This document shows, piece after piece, positions 45,709 through 56,689 of a stretch of 64,000 nt of DNA (within the stretch, counting starts at the first letter, position 1; every line of letters begins with the position of its first letter). Below the pieces are notes generated by a model that did not search any database, was not told where the DNA came from, and was given only the letters and a program-made list of their open reading frames with translations. The DNA comes from Nitrospira sp. Lineage in GTDB: Bacteria; Nitrospirota; Nitrospiria; Nitrospirales; Nitrospiraceae. Both the position numbers and the translations under genes were made by a program. The stretch is from NCBI GenBank assembly GCA_029881435.1, contig JAOUMR010000002.1, forward strand, positions 16,094 to 80,093, given 5' to 3'.

Positions 45709-48336
45709 CTACTTGACCATGCGCTGCAGCTCGGCTAGCCGATTCATCGCATCGAGCGGGGTCATCGAGAAAAGGTCGATCTGCTTAACTTCATCAATAA
45801 TGGGATGAGGCTTGGGAAGAGGAGAGGAATCCACGTGGGGCTGTTCCTGTGAAGGGTTGGAGCAGGACGACTCCGGCTGTTCCAGCTGCGACAGCACGGA
45901 TTGAGCTCTGCGAATAACCTCTGCGGGTAACCCCGCGAGTTTACCAACGTGAATACCATAACTTCGATCTGCTTTCCCTGGCACAATTTTTCTAAGAAAC
46001 ACCACCTCATCGCCCTGCTCACGAACAGCGACGCAGTAATTTTTGATCCCAGTCCGTTGCAGCGCCAAGTTGGTCATCTCATGGTAGTGCGTGGCAAACA
46101 AGGTACGCGCTCCTAGACGTGTGCAGTCATGGATGTACTCAGCAATTGCCCATGCGATGCTGAGACCGTCATAGGTGCTTGTGCCTCGACCAATTTCATC
46201 CAACAAAATCAGGCTCCGCTGTGTGGCCGTTCGTAAAATATGTGCAGTCTCAACCATTTCAACCATGAACGTGCTCTGGCCTCCAGCCAAATTATCTGAA
46301 GCTCCGACTCTTGTGAAAATCCGGTCCGTTACCCCTATGTGTGCTTCCGTTGCCGGAACGAGGCTACCGACTTGCGCCATCAAAACAATCAGGGCTACTT
46401 GGCGAAGATAGGTGCTTTTTCCTGCCATGTTTGGCCCAGTAATGATTACTAGGCGGTTCAAGCCGATATCCAGATCAGTATCATTAGGCACAAACGTCGA
46501 ATCGACACAGAGGCGTTCTACTACAGGATGGCGACCGTCTCGAATGGTGAGGGTATCATCCTCAGTGACAGTAGGCTTCACGTATCGATGAAGGGCGGCC
46601 ACTTCTGCCAACCCAGCCAACACATCAATGACCGAAAGGGTGGTGGTGATTCTTTCAAGCCGATGCGCTTCTTCGGCCAATCGAGAGCGAAGCTGAATAA
46701 ACGCTTCCTGCTCCCTGGCAAGAAGCTGCGCATCAGCTCCGATGACACGTTCTTCAAGATCCTTTAACTCGGCAGTCATGAACCGTTCGGCATTGACGAG
46801 GGTTTGCTTGCGGATGTAGTCGGCCGGCACACGGGTAAGATTGGCCTTGGTAATCTCGATATAGTATCCATAGACTTGATTGTAGCGAACCTTCAGCGAA
46901 TCAATGCCGGTTCGTTCCCGTTCACGAACTTCGAGGGCAGCAATCCACCCCTTGCCTTCTTTACTCACCTTTCGTAAGTCGTCAATCTGAGGATCGTATC
47001 CTTCTTTGATGATCTTTCCATCACGAACTGAGATCGGGGCATCGGAACGGATAGACTGTTCAATCAGCTCATAGAGATCTTGAGCGCTGTCCCACGAAGC
47101 CCGCGACTCACCGAACAGTTGGTTCCTAAGAAGGTCTAACTGCACTAGAATCTCTGGTAAGGCGCCGAGAGACTGTTTGAGAGCAAGAAGTTCACGCGGG
47201 CCGGACAGACCCAGGACAAGGCGACTACCTAGTCGTGCGATATCCTGAATCTCTCGCAAGGCAGAACGGAGAGCCGTTCGTACCATCATCTGGTCTTTAA
47301 GTTCCTCAACTGCATCCAATCTCGAGCGGACCTGTTCGCAGCGAATCAAGGGCCTGATGAGCCATTGGCGGAGAAGGCGACTTCCCATAGCCGTGCTGGT
47401 TCGATCGAGAATACTCAAGAGCGTTGTTGCCTTTGAAACAGAAGAACGCTCATCGCCTGTAATTGGTTTCAGCAGTTCAAGATTACGGATCGATGTACTA
47501 TCCAGCTGCATAAATTCATCAGTACCGCGGAGCATGATCCGGCGAATATGAGTGAGGGGCGTGGTCGGTTGAGTCTGACGAAGGTATTCCAACACGGCAC
47601 CTGCTGCGCAGATCCCTATGGGCATATCGTGGCATCCAAAGCTCTTGAGAGATTGGACCTCGAAGTGCTCATGGAGCACCTGCTCGGCGTGCTTGAGGTC
47701 AAATGAGACGGAAGGGCGTTCACACAGGCGGACTCCGGGGACCTCATCAATCCACCGGAAGCGCCGGCGATCAAGGTCAACAGGAAACAGCAATTCTCGA
47801 GGCTCCAGACGCGCGAGCTCATTCAGAACCTGGGTGACGGCTTGTGGACCATCCGTCTCCATCACCCAAAAATCACCCGTGGACACCTCAAGGGCAGCCA
47901 AGCCGATGACTAATCCTCGGGACGAATCTGGTCGAATAGCGAGCGCGGTCAGATAATTGAACTCACCCGGAGAAAGAAACTCTGTATCAACCAATGTGCC
48001 TGGGGTATAGAGTCTGACGACTTCGCGGCGAACCAGACCTTTCGCAGTCTTAGGGTCCTCGACCTGTTCGCACAGGGCGACGATCCGCCCCGCCTTCAAT
48101 AACTTCGCGATATAGCCAGTTGCTGCGTGAAAAGGAACACCACAAAGAGGAACAGGATCCGCACTGTTCTTATCGCGGGAAGTCAGTGCGATAGAGAGAA
48201 TTCCTGAAGCCACCTGAGCGTCCTCGTAGAACATCTCGTAAAAATCGCCAACTCTGAAAAACAGGACTGCGTCAGGGTAACCCCGTTTAATATCGCGATA
48301 CTGCTGCATCAATGGACTCAAGTTGAGATCACTCAT
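45709..48336 (-). CDS. mutS: DNA mismatch repair protein MutS
   Basis: An 875-residue MutS. The N-terminal mismatch-binding motif is GDFYEMFYEDA (31-41; the Phe of FYEM wedges at the mismatch), and the ATPase has Walker A GPNMAGKST, Walker B LILLDEIGRGTSTYDG and HYHEMTNL. It recognises mispairs and small loops. It overlaps the LapA-like stop by eight bases, and its start has the run ATGAGTGATCTC. No mutL is in the window. Confidence 0.96.
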   Translation of the reverse strand: MSDLNLSPLMQQYRDIKRGYPDAVLFFRVGDFYEMFYEDAQVASGILSIALTSRDKNSADPVPLCGVPFHAATGYIAKLLKAGRIVALCEQVEDPKTAKGLVRREVVRLYTPGTLVDTEFLSPGEFNYLTALAIRPDSSRGLVIGLAALEVSTGDFWVMETDGPQAVTQVLNELARLEPRELLFPVDLDRRRFRWIDEVPGVRLCERPSVSFDLKHAEQVLHEHFEVQSLKSFGCHDMPIGICAAGAVLEYLRQTQPTTPLTHIRRIMLRGTDEFMQLDSTSIRNLELLKPITGDERSSVSKATTLLSILDRTSTAMGSRLLRQWLIRPLIRCEQVRSRLDAVEELKDQMMVRTALRSALREIQDIARLGSRLVLGLSGPRELLALKQSLGALPEILVQLDLLRNQLFGESRASWDSAQDLYELIEQSIRSDAPISVRDGKIIKEGYDPQIDDLRKVSKEGKGWIAALEVRERERTGIDSLKVRYNQVYGYYIEITKANLTRVPADYIRKQTLVNAERFMTAELKDLEERVIGADAQLLAREQEAFIQLRSRLAEEAHRLERITTTLSVIDVLAGLAEVAALHRYVKPTVTEDDTLTIRDGRHPVVERLCVDSTFVPNDTDLDIGLNRLVIITGPNMAGKSTYLRQVALIVLMAQVGSLVPATEAHIGVTDRIFTRVGASDNLAGGQSTFMVEMVETAHILRTATQRSLILLDEIGRGTSTYDGLSIAWAIAEYIHDCTRLGARTLFATHYHEMTNLALQRTGIKNYCVAVREQGDEVVFLRKIVPGKADRSYGIHVGKLAGLPAEVIRRAQSVLSQLEQPESSCSNPSQEQPHVDSSPLPKPHPIIDEVKQIDLFSMTPLDAMNRLAELQRMVK

Positions 48337-48670
48337 CGCCGAAGGTCCCTGACTGTTCGATTTGGGTGGAGGAAGATCGTCCCGAGCTTTTCTCGAGTGA
48401 TTGGCGCAGGCGTTCCAGATCGATCTCGGCTTGTTGCAATGCCTTTGTTTTTCGTCTTAGCTCGATTCGTGCTCGTACCCAGGGAGGGAAGAGCAGAATG
48501 GCCGCGAGTAGCACACCGACAATGAAGCCGGCCATAATGGGTTGATAAATAGGCGTGGAGGCCTCAAGTAAGCCAAAGAAATACCTCAGCGTCACTCCCT
48601 GCTCTTGGTTTTGAAGGATGAAAGCCAGCGAAAGGAGGAAGAGAATGCCGATCAGAATAACGCGAGTCAT
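48329..48670 (-). CDS. LapA/DUF1049-like membrane protein
   Basis: A 113-residue protein with two hydrophobic helices (VILIGILFLLSLAFILQ and YQPIMAGFIVGVLLAAILLF) linked by NQEQGVTLRYFFGL, then a coiled-coil tail. This matches the LapA family, which in E. coli helps control LPS assembly. It overlaps tsaE by four bases (ATGA) and mutS by eight, so it is translated in line with both. Confidence 0.75.
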   Translation of the reverse strand: MTRVILIGILFLLSLAFILQNQEQGVTLRYFFGLLEASTPIYQPIMAGFIVGVLLAAILLFPPWVRARIELRRKTKALQQAEIDLERLRQSLEKSSGRSSSTQIEQSGTFGDE

Positions 48671-49218
48671 CGCTGCGAAGCCTTCCGACGAAGCCTCGTA
48701 CGCGACCGAGGCAGGCGAGCTGATAGACTTCTAGCGTGGCAAGCCTTATGAATCCGCATCAGAAGCGACCGAGAGCGTGCCCCTTGGGCTTCTAACTGCA
48801 CCATTCTGGTGGTGCGAGTTCGATGAATCAATCGCATTTCCAGGCGATCCACAGGAAGTAGGTCCGGGAATCGATCGGCCCATTCAATCGCGGTTACCGC
48901 TTCATCTGTAAAGCATGCGGAAAGTCCAATGGACTCGGCCTCATCGACTCGTTTCAACCGGTAAAGATCCAGATGAATGAGCGGAAGCCTCCCCTGATAT
49001 TCGTGCACGAGCGCAAACGTCGGACTGGTGACCGAAGCAACCGATCCACCGAGTCCGGCCACGATGCCCCGCACCAAGGCAGTTTTGCCTGCGCCCAATT
49101 CTCCTAACAATGCGAGTACGTCGCCGCCTTGAAGGACCCTACCGATCGTATGCCCGAACGAATCCGTCTCACGAGGAGACGAAAGGACAAAATCACGGAG
49201 GTCGAAAGGTTTAGCCAT
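48667..49218 (-). CDS. tsaE: tRNA threonylcarbamoyladenosine biosynthesis ATPase TsaE
   Basis: A 183-residue TsaE, ATG 49218. Walker A G39-ELGAGKT46, [10 protein letters not shown] and HLDLYRL are conserved; the last 35 residues are a basic extension. With TsaB and TsaD it makes the t6A modification in tRNAs reading ANN codons. It follows nnrE/D by 40 bases. Confidence 0.93.
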   Translation of the reverse strand: MAKPFDLRDFVLSSPRETDSFGHTIGRVLQGGDVLALLGELGAGKTALVRGIVAGLGGSVASVTSPTFALVHEYQGRLPLIHLDLYRLKRVDEAESIGLSACFTDEAVTAIEWADRFPDLLPVDRLEMRLIHRTRTTRMVQLEAQGARSRSLLMRIHKACHARSLSARLPRSRTRLRRKASQR

Positions 49219-49258
49219 AGGAACGAAAGCGGATGAGCTCGTCGCACACAGGATCAAA

Positions 49259-50824
49259 TTAGTTCTGCGCGGTTTCGTCGACATGTTTGAGCGCAGAGGG
49301 AATCTGCTCGACCAGATCACTTGCGATCATCCCCGCTTCCCCCTTGCTGGCTGCAGCCAAATCACCAGCCATTCCATGAAGGTAGGTCGCAGCACAAGCG
49401 GCTTCCCATGAAGACAGGCCTTGGGCCAAAAGTCCTACCATCATGCCGGTCAACGCGTCACCAGTCCCGGCTGTCGCCATTCCGGGGTTCCCGGTTGGGC
49501 AGATGGCCACAGCGCCATCTGGCCGAGCCACAACGGTTCTCGCTCCTTTCAAGACCACGAACAGGCCACGCTCTCGCGCAAAACGGGTCGCAATCCCGAT
49601 GCGATCGCTGTTGACGGTCTCAGGTGTCGCATCCGGCTCTAGGCGCGCCATCTCACCAGGATGGGGCGTGATGATTGGAGGGGTCTTGCAGGATGCCAGC
49701 AGTGCGGTACGGCCAGTTAGCGCGTTCAGCGCATCTGCATCAAAAACAGCTGGTCGATCGAGCTGTTTTGTCAGGGCCTGGATAAGCTCCACTGTTTCGG
49801 GGGCTGTTGAGAGTCCTGGACCAATGGCGATGGCGGTTCTAGCTGCCATGAACGAGACGAGACGGTCTAATGCTGTCCGCGCCAAGGTCCGCGCCTTAGT
49901 CTCTGGCATTGGCGCGGTCATAGCCTCCATCAGTTTTGCCTCCAATACGTCATTGACGCTTGAAGGGATCGCCACGGTCACGAGACCGGCTCCCACTCGG
50001 AGCGCGGCTCGGGCGGCGAGGGCTGCGGCGCCGGTTTTCCCGACGGACCCGGCGATAATACCGGCATGTCCAAATGTTCCCTTGTGACTCGAAGAGCGTC
50101 GCGTCGGTAGGTACGTCTGCACCGCTCCTCGCGTCATCAAGCTGGTACGGCTGACTATCGCATCGACATACACCGGCGGAATACCGATATCAACAATTTC
50201 GATTGCGCCCGCGTGATCAATCCCCTGATTCTGGTAGAGGCCCAATTTCGGAAGTCCAAAAGTGACGGTGAGGGACGCGCGAACAGCTCGGCCGAGAATG
50301 GTTCCGCTATCAGCATGGAGACCAGAGGGAAGGTCAACGGCCACAACCGGGCGGAGCGCTTCGTTGATGCTGTCGATGGCATCCGCATAGCGCCCGGTTA
50401 CAGAGGAGGAAAGTCCTGTTCCGAGCAGGGCATCAATGAGGACATCACTGTCGTGCAAAAGAGTCTGTGCCTGTGCCTTGGAAGAATACGCGTGGACACC
50501 AGACCTGCCTGCACCACGCACGAATTGCTTATACATCGTCGCGGCATCGCGGCTTAGTTCAGAAACAGAGGCCAGTGCAAGGATGTGTACCTTCGCATGG
50601 CGCCGGCGGAGTATACGCGCCGCGACGAATCCATCTCCGCCATTATTCCCCTTGCCACAGACGATGGTCACCGTCTTGCCGTGAGCGGATCCGAATCGCT
50701 TTTCAAGGGAAGACACGACGGCGAGTCCGGCCCGTTCCATCAATGTTGTGGCGGGAATGCGGGCCTCGACGATCGTTCTACGATCAAGCTCCTGCATCTG
50801 TGCAGCGGTGACAATCTTGGTCAT
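49259..50824 (-). CDS. nnrE/nnrD: bifunctional NAD(P)H-hydrate epimerase / ADP-dependent dehydratase
   Basis: A 521-residue fused repair enzyme. The N-terminal NnrE (YjeF-N) half has VCGKGNNGGDGFVAARIL, and the C-terminal NnrD half has GPGLST, DADALNAL and GTGDALTGMMVGLL. It restores damaged NADHX/NADPHX. Full length for the fused form. It lies 45 bases after pdxJ and 40 before tsaE, in one operon. Confidence 0.93.
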   Translation of the reverse strand: MTKIVTAAQMQELDRRTIVEARIPATTLMERAGLAVVSSLEKRFGSAHGKTVTIVCGKGNNGGDGFVAARILRRRHAKVHILALASVSELSRDAATMYKQFVRGAGRSGVHAYSSKAQAQTLLHDSDVLIDALLGTGLSSSVTGRYADAIDSINEALRPVVAVDLPSGLHADSGTILGRAVRASLTVTFGLPKLGLYQNQGIDHAGAIEIVDIGIPPVYVDAIVSRTSLMTRGAVQTYLPTRRSSSHKGTFGHAGIIAGSVGKTGAAALAARAALRVGAGLVTVAIPSSVNDVLEAKLMEAMTAPMPETKARTLARTALDRLVSFMAARTAIAIGPGLSTAPETVELIQALTKQLDRPAVFDADALNALTGRTALLASCKTPPIITPHPGEMARLEPDATPETVNSDRIGIATRFARERGLFVVLKGARTVVARPDGAVAICPTGNPGMATAGTGDALTGMMVGLLAQGLSSWEAACAATYLHGMAGDLAAASKGEAGMIASDLVEQIPSALKHVDETAQN

Positions 50825-50869
50825 GATGAACCGAGGGTGGTGAACGGACGGACCCGCAGGTCCACGGCG

Positions 50870-51583
50870 CTAACTCAGCAAGGCCTTCATTTCTTTCACA
50901 GCCTGGTCGAGACCGACGAGGACGGAACGCGCGATGATGCTGTGGCCGATGTTGTACTCAACAATTTCAGGGATATGCGTCAGGCGCTTGACGTTGCGAT
51001 AGTTCAGCCCATGACCGGCATTGACCCCAATCCCCAGCTTATACGAGAGCCTGGCCGCTTGCGTGATCGCCTCGAATTCCGTATCGGCTTCTTTTGAACG
51101 TGTGGCATTCGCATAGCGTCCTGTATGCAGTTCCACAAAATCTGCGGAGATCTTGTGAGCAGCTTTTACTTGATTCAAATCCGGCTCAATAAAGACGCTG
51201 ACCGGAATCCCGCCGTTATGTAACAGCGTCACGATACCGTGAATCCGATCGCGCTGTCCTGCAACGTCCAGACCGCCTTCGGTGGTCAGTTCCTGTCGTT
51301 TCTCCGGCACCAATGTGACCAGGTCCGGCCGGATGTTGAGTGCGATCTTTACCATCTCTCCATCAGCAGCCATTTCAAGGTCGAGCTTTGTCCGGGTCAG
51401 TTCGCGAAGGAGCCGAAGATCGCGATCTTGAATGTGACGTCGGTCTTCCCGTAGATGGACGACAATGCCGTCGGCTCCTGCGAGCTCAACAAGCACTGCT
51501 GCCGCGAGCGGGTCGGGATCTGTCCCTCCGCGAGCCTGTCGCAACGTCGCAACGTGGTCGACATTTACACCGAGCCGCGCCAT
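50870..51583 (-). CDS. pdxJ: pyridoxine 5'-phosphate synthase PdxJ
   Basis: A 237-residue TIM-barrel enzyme. [37 protein letters not shown] and [19 protein letters not shown] (here [20 protein letters not shown]) motifs are diagnostic. It forms pyridoxine 5'-phosphate from 1-deoxyxylulose 5-phosphate and aminoacetone phosphate. It is the first gene of the pdxJ-nnrE/D-tsaE-lapA-mutS operon. Confidence 0.95.
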   Translation of the reverse strand: MARLGVNVDHVATLRQARGGTDPDPLAAAVLVELAGADGIVVHLREDRRHIQDRDLRLLRELTRTKLDLEMAADGEMVKIALNIRPDLVTLVPEKRQELTTEGGLDVAGQRDRIHGIVTLLHNGGIPVSVFIEPDLNQVKAAHKISADFVELHTGRYANATRSKEADTEFEAITQAARLSYKLGIGVNAGHGLNYRNVKRLTHIPEIVEYNIGHSIIARSVLVGLDQAVKEMKALLS

Positions 51584-51890
51584 CGCCCCTCCCTCCCTAC
51601 ACGGTGATTGCCTGTCGGATCATCCGACCATGGAACTGCTTGGAGATCAACAGAACTCCCCACCTGTATTAGTAACAGAAAGGAATAAGAGGGGGCAAGA
51701 ACGGCAGTGTCGACCGATCGCGAATATGCGCAGGCACAAGTCCGGATCTTCGGTTGTCGGAAGCATGTAGAACATGAGGGAAATTGACTCGCCCAGAGCC
51801 CTGAATTAGAATAGGCCCCTCTCGTGTCGTCTCACTCATTCATGGCGAAGAGTCCGTTGGTAATTTTCTAGAAACGGTCAAGGGAAGTTC
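51584..51890. other. divergent promoter region between pdxJ and alaC
   Basis: About 307 bases with no gene. The first two-thirds is AT-mixed. The promoters of both operons should be here; I see no operator, riboswitch or leader peptide that I can defend. Confidence 0.45.
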
Positions 51891-53087
51891 ATGGGGTTGG
51901 GCGACGGCTTTTATCGGATCAAGCGGCTCCCGCCGTATGTATTCGCGCAAGTTCAATCACTGAAGCTTGAAGCTCGGCAACGCGGTGAAGACATCATCGA
52001 TTTTGGGATGGGAAATCCCGACCAACCCACGCCACCTCATATCGTCGAAAAGATGATTGAAGCGGCTCGCAAAGCCAAGAATCATCGCTACTCGGCGTCG
52101 CGCGGAATTACCAAGCTGCGCCATGCGATTTGTAGCTGGTACAAGCGAAACTACGATGTCGATCTGGACCCAGAAACTGAAGCCATTGTCACTATCGGCT
52201 CAAAAGAAGGTCTCGCGCATCTTGCCTTGGCTATGATTGGTCCGGGTGATGTTGTCCTGACTCCGACACCGACGTATCCCATCCATATGTATAGCTTTAT
52301 CATCGCGGGAGGCGAGGTCCGTGGGATTGAGCTCCGGCAGGACAGCGACTTTTTCGAAGATCTGACTCGGGTCTACCGGCAGACATTTCCGCGTCCGAGG
52401 ATTTTGGTCATCAACTTTCCGCACAATCCAACGACAGCAATCGTGGATCTGGAGTTTTTCAAGAAGATCGTCGCGTTTGCCAAGGAGCACAACGTGATCG
52501 TGATCCACGACTTCGCCTATGCCGATTTGGTATTTGACGGCTACAAGGCTCCGAGTTTTCTTCAGATTCCGGGTGCGAAAGATTGTGGGGTGGAGTTCTA
52601 TACGTTATCCAAAGCTTACAATATGCCGGGCTGGCGGGTGGGCTTCTGTGTCGGCAATCGCGAAGTCGTCGGAGCGCTGGCGAAAATCAAAAGCTACCTG
52701 GATTATGGAATTTTTCAACCGCTTCAAATCGCGAGCGTGATCGCACTAAACGGTCCTCAGGACTGCGTAAAAGACACTGTGCTGCGCTATCAGAAACGCC
52801 GAGATGCATTGGTCGGTGGGTTGAATCGGATCGGCTGGCAGGTCGCAAAGCCACTGGCCACGATGTTTGTCTGGGCACGCATTCCGTTGCCCTATCGCCA
52901 CATGGGGTCACTGGAGTTTTCAAAGCTTCTGCTTAAGGAGGCGAAGGTGGCCGTTTCACCCGGGATTGGATTCGGTGAAGGTGGCGAGGAGTATGTACGA
53001 TTTGGTCTGGTAGAGAACGAACATCGAACAAGGCAAGCGGTCAGGGGAATCCGCAAGGCCCTCAAGCTTGATGGAGGCGAAGAGTGA
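51891..53087 (+). CDS. alaC: alanine transaminase, AlaC-like (fold-type I PLP enzyme)
   Basis: A 398-residue aminotransferase. K241 in [15 protein letters not shown] binds [23 protein letters not shown] and the C-terminal [15 protein letters not shown] are typical of the AlaC group. It could make alanine from pyruvate and glutamate. Its place ahead of hom suggests a link to aspartate-family amino acid synthesis. The hom GTG start overlaps its stop. Confidence 0.82.
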   Translation: MGLGDGFYRIKRLPPYVFAQVQSLKLEARQRGEDIIDFGMGNPDQPTPPHIVEKMIEAARKAKNHRYSASRGITKLRHAICSWYKRNYDVDLDPETEAIVTIGSKEGLAHLALAMIGPGDVVLTPTPTYPIHMYSFIIAGGEVRGIELRQDSDFFEDLTRVYRQTFPRPRILVINFPHNPTTAIVDLEFFKKIVAFAKEHNVIVIHDFAYADLVFDGYKAPSFLQIPGAKDCGVEFYTLSKAYNMPGWRVGFCVGNREVVGALAKIKSYLDYGIFQPLQIASVIALNGPQDCVKDTVLRYQKRRDALVGGLNRIGWQVAKPLATMFVWARIPLPYRHMGSLEFSKLLLKEAKVAVSPGIGFGEGGEEYVRFGLVENEHRTRQAVRGIRKALKLDGGEE

Positions 53088-54397
53088 GGTCGCGCATCGG
53101 AGTTGGCATTGTGGGATTCGGGACGGTTGGGACCGGAGTTGCCACGATCCTTCTGCACAATGCTGCCCTCATCAGCCGTCGGGTGGGCGTGCCAGTCGAG
53201 CTCATTCGGGTGGCGGATCGGGACATTACGAGAGACCGGGGGCTGCGGTTGAACCCAGGGCTCTTGACCACGGATGCCAGCGCAGTGCTCACGGATCCAA
53301 ATATCGATGTGGTGATCGAGCTCATTGGCGGATACGATACGGCGAAGCGAATCATCCTGGATGCGATCGCTGCGGGGAAGCACGTCGTCACGGCCAACAA
53401 AGCGCTCTTGGCGCTCCACGGAGAGGAAATCTTCGACGCCGCCACACGCAAGGGTGTGGATGTGGGATTTGAGGCCAGTGTGGGTGGCGGGATTCCTGTC
53501 GTTCGAGCGTTGACGGAGGGGCTTGCCGGAAATACGATCGAATCCATCTATGGGATCATCAACGGAACGTCCAACTATATTCTGTCAAGAATGACGCATG
53601 AGGGGCACAGCTTCCAAGAGGTTCTTCAGGATGCGCAACATGCCGGATATGCCGAAGCCGACCCCACTTTTGATATCGCCGGGATCGATTCGGCGCACAA
53701 GCTAGCTATTCTGGTCAACCTCGCCTATGGAACACCGGTCAATTTCAAGGACATCTATACAGAAGGAATTACGAGTATCACGCCCACCGATATTGCGTAT
53801 GCGAAACAGTTTGGCTGCACGATCAAGTTGCTAGGGATCGCAAAACTTGTTGACGGAGAAATCGAAGCTCGCGTACATCCTACGATGCTTCCCTCCACGT
53901 CGCCCATCGCCCAAGTCGAGGGTGTGTACAACGCCATTCAATTGGTAGGTGATGCTGTCGGTGACGTCGTGCTCTATGGGCGGGGAGCCGGATCTATGCC
54001 AACTGGAAGCGCTGTGGTCAGTGACGTGATCGCGATCGGACGGGACGTACGCAAAGGCATCGTCGGTCGAGTGCCGGTGGCGTCGTTTCAGCAGGATCAG
54101 CGCCGGCCGATTCGTCTCCGTTCGATGGAAGAAATCAGTTCGCTGTATTACCTGCGGTTTACCGTTGTGGATCGGCCCGGCGTGTTGGCACAGATCGCCG
54201 GTGAGCTGGGGCGATGTGGAATCAGCATTGCCTCGATGGTGCAACAAGGACGCTGTGAGGGGCAAACGGTTCCGGTGGTCATCAAGACACACAGCGCGAA
54301 AGAACGCGATGTGCAAACTGCTATTTGTGAAATCAACCGGAAGCCGTTTGTCTCTGAGCCGACGATGCTCATTCGAATCGAAGGCAAGGACGAGTGA
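53084..54397 (+). CDS. hom: homoserine dehydrogenase with C-terminal ACT domain
   Basis: A 437-residue enzyme. GxGxxG G11-F-G13-T-V-G16 ([11 protein letters not shown]) binds NAD(P); [21 protein letters not shown] and [20 protein letters not shown] complete the core; residues about 355-430 ([20 protein letters not shown]) form an ACT domain, normally for threonine feedback. The GTG start overlaps alaC (GTGA). It reduces aspartate semialdehyde to homoserine. Confidence 0.95.
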   Translation: MRSRIGVGIVGFGTVGTGVATILLHNAALISRRVGVPVELIRVADRDITRDRGLRLNPGLLTTDASAVLTDPNIDVVIELIGGYDTAKRIILDAIAAGKHVVTANKALLALHGEEIFDAATRKGVDVGFEASVGGGIPVVRALTEGLAGNTIESIYGIINGTSNYILSRMTHEGHSFQEVLQDAQHAGYAEADPTFDIAGIDSAHKLAILVNLAYGTPVNFKDIYTEGITSITPTDIAYAKQFGCTIKLLGIAKLVDGEIEARVHPTMLPSTSPIAQVEGVYNAIQLVGDAVGDVVLYGRGAGSMPTGSAVVSDVIAIGRDVRKGIVGRVPVASFQQDQRRPIRLRSMEEISSLYYLRFTVVDRPGVLAQIAGELGRCGISIASMVQQGRCEGQTVPVVIKTHSAKERDVQTAICEINRKPFVSEPTMLIRIEGKDE

Positions 54398-54400
54398 TCG

Positions 54401-55459
54401 ATGAATCACTGGCGCGGAGTCATTGAAGAGTACCGCAAATTTCTCCCTGTGACCGAGAAGACCCCGGTCATCAGTTTGGGAGAAGGTCACACGCCCCTAA
54501 TTCGTGCCACACGATTAGCCAAGGCAATCGCGCCGGGAATCGAACTCTATTTGAAGTTTGAGGGGGTCAACCCAACCGGGTCCTTTAAAGACCGGGGAAT
54601 GACATTAGCCATCTCAAAGGCTGTCGAGAGTGGTGCACGGGCCGTCATGTGCGCCTCGACCGGCAATACTTCTGCCTCCGCCGCGGCTTACGGAGCTCGT
54701 GCGGGGTTGTCCGTGTACGTGTTGATTCCAGCCGGAAAGATCGCGATGGGCAAACTCTCCCAGGCGATGATGCATCAGGCGACGGTCATTCAGATCGAGG
54801 GGAATTTTGATCAAGCGTTGGCGCTCGTGAAAGACTTTTCCTCGTCGCTCCATATTGAACTCGTCAACTCGGTGAATCCCTTCAGGATTGAGGGACAGAA
54901 GACCGCGGCGTTTGAGATCTGTGACCAACTGGGCGACGCGCCGACGCTGCATGTCTTGCCGGTCGGGAACGCCGGCAATATTACCGCCTATTGGAAGGGG
55001 TACAAAGAATATCGTGCGGCGAATCAGATCATGCGAGTGCCCCGTATGATGGGATTTCAAGCTTCAGGGGCTGCCCCGATCGTATTGGGCAGAGTCGTCG
55101 AACAGCCGCAGACCGTCGCCACGGCAATCCGAATCGGCAATCCTGCCAGCTGGTCCTCGGCCTTGACGGCGGTGGAGCAATCCGCTGGTGCGATCGATAT
55201 GGTAACGGATGAAGAGATTCTCCAAGCCTACGCAACAGTGGCAGCTACGGAAGGGGTGTTTTGTGAGCCGGCATCAGCAGCGTCTGTCGCCGGTGTGGCC
55301 AAACTCCATCGAAAGAAGGCTCTCCAAGAAGGAGAGACGGTCGTCTGCACCCTTACCGGGCATGGTTTGAAAGATGCGGATACAGCGATCGGTGTGTCGA
55401 CACCCCCACAAACTGTGAAGGCCACTCGAGAGGATGTTGCTCGTTTATTGAAAGTCTGA
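54401..55459 (+). CDS. thrC: threonine synthase
   Basis: A 352-residue PLP enzyme with K63 in [16 protein letters not shown]. It also has [19 protein letters not shown] and [17 protein letters not shown], the marks of the short ThrC type. It converts O-phosphohomoserine to threonine. It starts three bases after hom and ends 16 bases before the next gene. The kinase that makes its substrate is not among the recognised genes. Confidence 0.95.
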   Translation: MNHWRGVIEEYRKFLPVTEKTPVISLGEGHTPLIRATRLAKAIAPGIELYLKFEGVNPTGSFKDRGMTLAISKAVESGARAVMCASTGNTSASAAAYGARAGLSVYVLIPAGKIAMGKLSQAMMHQATVIQIEGNFDQALALVKDFSSSLHIELVNSVNPFRIEGQKTAAFEICDQLGDAPTLHVLPVGNAGNITAYWKGYKEYRAANQIMRVPRMMGFQASGAAPIVLGRVVEQPQTVATAIRIGNPASWSSALTAVEQSAGAIDMVTDEEILQAYATVAATEGVFCEPASAASVAGVAKLHRKKALQEGETVVCTLTGHGLKDADTAIGVSTPPQTVKATREDVARLLKV

Positions 55460-55475
55460 AAGGCGCGTAGAGTCC

Positions 55476-56684
55476 ATGAAATATGTGATCGTGCATGCCG
55501 GAGGAATGGCCCATTACCCACAAGAAGAACTGGGTGGTCGGACACCGCTCCAAACAGCCGCGACTCCCCATTTAGATCGTCTGGCACAGAGCGGCGAACT
55601 TGGTCAACTGATGATTCCCGCTGAGGGGGTTCACCCTGGAGGTGGGCTGATCGGCACGGCGATCCTCGGATACGACCTGAAGAAGTTTTATCCAGGTCCT
55701 GGGCCGCTTGAAGCGGCCAGCTTGGGTGTGTCCGCAACGGAGCAGGATGTCGTGTATCGCTGCACGATGGTGACCTTGGCACCGGAAGGGGGCAAGAGCG
55801 GTGACATCAAGAAATTGGGCGCACATGTCATCATCGACGATGCGACGGCCGGGTTGATCGAAACTGAGGACGCTCGCGAGTTGATTGATGCAATCAATGA
55901 GCAACTTGGTTCCGAAACTATTCAATTCTATCCCGGCGCAGGTCACCGCCATTTAATGGTCTGGGTGAATGGGAAACACAGGGCGATCTGCACTGATCCG
56001 CAGTCGCTACTTGGTCAATCGATCGCCGATGCCTTACCATCTGGCGATGGTGCGGATATTCTTCGGAAGCTGATGGAGGCCGCCTATTTCATCTTGCGTG
56101 ATCATCCTGTCAACGAGGAACGAGTTGGCGCCGGGAAGAAACCGGCAAATTGTCTCTGGCTCTGGGGCGAGGGGCGAGCCGTCATGTGGCCGAGCCTGGT
56201 GGAGCAATACGAGGTGGCAGGGGCGGTCGTTGCCACCAACGACGTTCATCGTGGTGTAGGGATCAGTGCAGGCCTCGAAGCAGTCGATCCCGAACGACTC
56301 GAAGGTGGTGATCTCCGGGCAAATGCCAGCGTGGCATTGGAGGAGTTTGCCAAGAAGGATTTTGTGTATGTCCATACCAAGTTGACCGACGAGGTCATCC
56401 ACGGCACCGACATCAACGCCAAGGTCCGAGGGATCGAAGCATTCGATCGCGACTTGGTCGGTCCCTTGGTCGAAGGTTTGGAGAAGCAAGGCCCCTATCG
56501 ATTTCTCGTGATATGCGACCACACTGTGGGAATTGAAGGCCCGGCGTTGTACGCGTTTGGTGAAAGTGGCGGAAAAGGGGCCGGAACTGTCAGCCGCCGC
56601 TTCACCGAGGCTGAGGCGAGTGCTTCCAACATCCCTGCCCGCGATGCCACCAAGTTTGCGAACAAATTCTTCTCAAAAAGCTGA
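55476..56684 (+). CDS. phosphoglycerate mutase (iPGM/ApgM)-fold protein with degenerate active site; candidate homoserine kinase analogue
   Basis: A 402-residue protein with the archaeal-type iPGM fold ([55 protein letters not shown]). Yet key catalytic residues are changed: the opening is HAGGMAHYP (6-15), where active enzymes have GDGMAD; the catalytic-serine loop reads [14 protein letters not shown] (54-67) instead of PGSDVANLS..GYD; and the late DHPTP/THxxxPVPF region reads [15 protein letters not shown]. It therefore should not be a normal mutase. Family members sit beside thr genes in many bacteria and have been predicted as homoserine kinase analogues. Between thrC and lysC, and with thrB absent, that role fits best here, unproven. 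Confidence 0.8.
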   Translation: MKYVIVHAGGMAHYPQEELGGRTPLQTAATPHLDRLAQSGELGQLMIPAEGVHPGGGLIGTAILGYDLKKFYPGPGPLEAASLGVSATEQDVVYRCTMVTLAPEGGKSGDIKKLGAHVIIDDATAGLIETEDARELIDAINEQLGSETIQFYPGAGHRHLMVWVNGKHRAICTDPQSLLGQSIADALPSGDGADILRKLMEAAYFILRDHPVNEERVGAGKKPANCLWLWGEGRAVMWPSLVEQYEVAGAVVATNDVHRGVGISAGLEAVDPERLEGGDLRANASVALEEFAKKDFVYVHTKLTDEVIHGTDINAKVRGIEAFDRDLVGPLVEGLEKQGPYRFLVICDHTVGIEGPALYAFGESGGKGAGTVSRRFTEAEASASNIPARDATKFANKFFSKS

Positions 56685-56689
56685 AGCCG

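Noticed and set aside
55476..56684. Reading this gene as an ordinary cofactor-independent phosphoglycerate mutase
   Set aside because: The first metal aspartate, the catalytic-serine loop and the late His motif are all replaced, and its neighbours are threonine genes.
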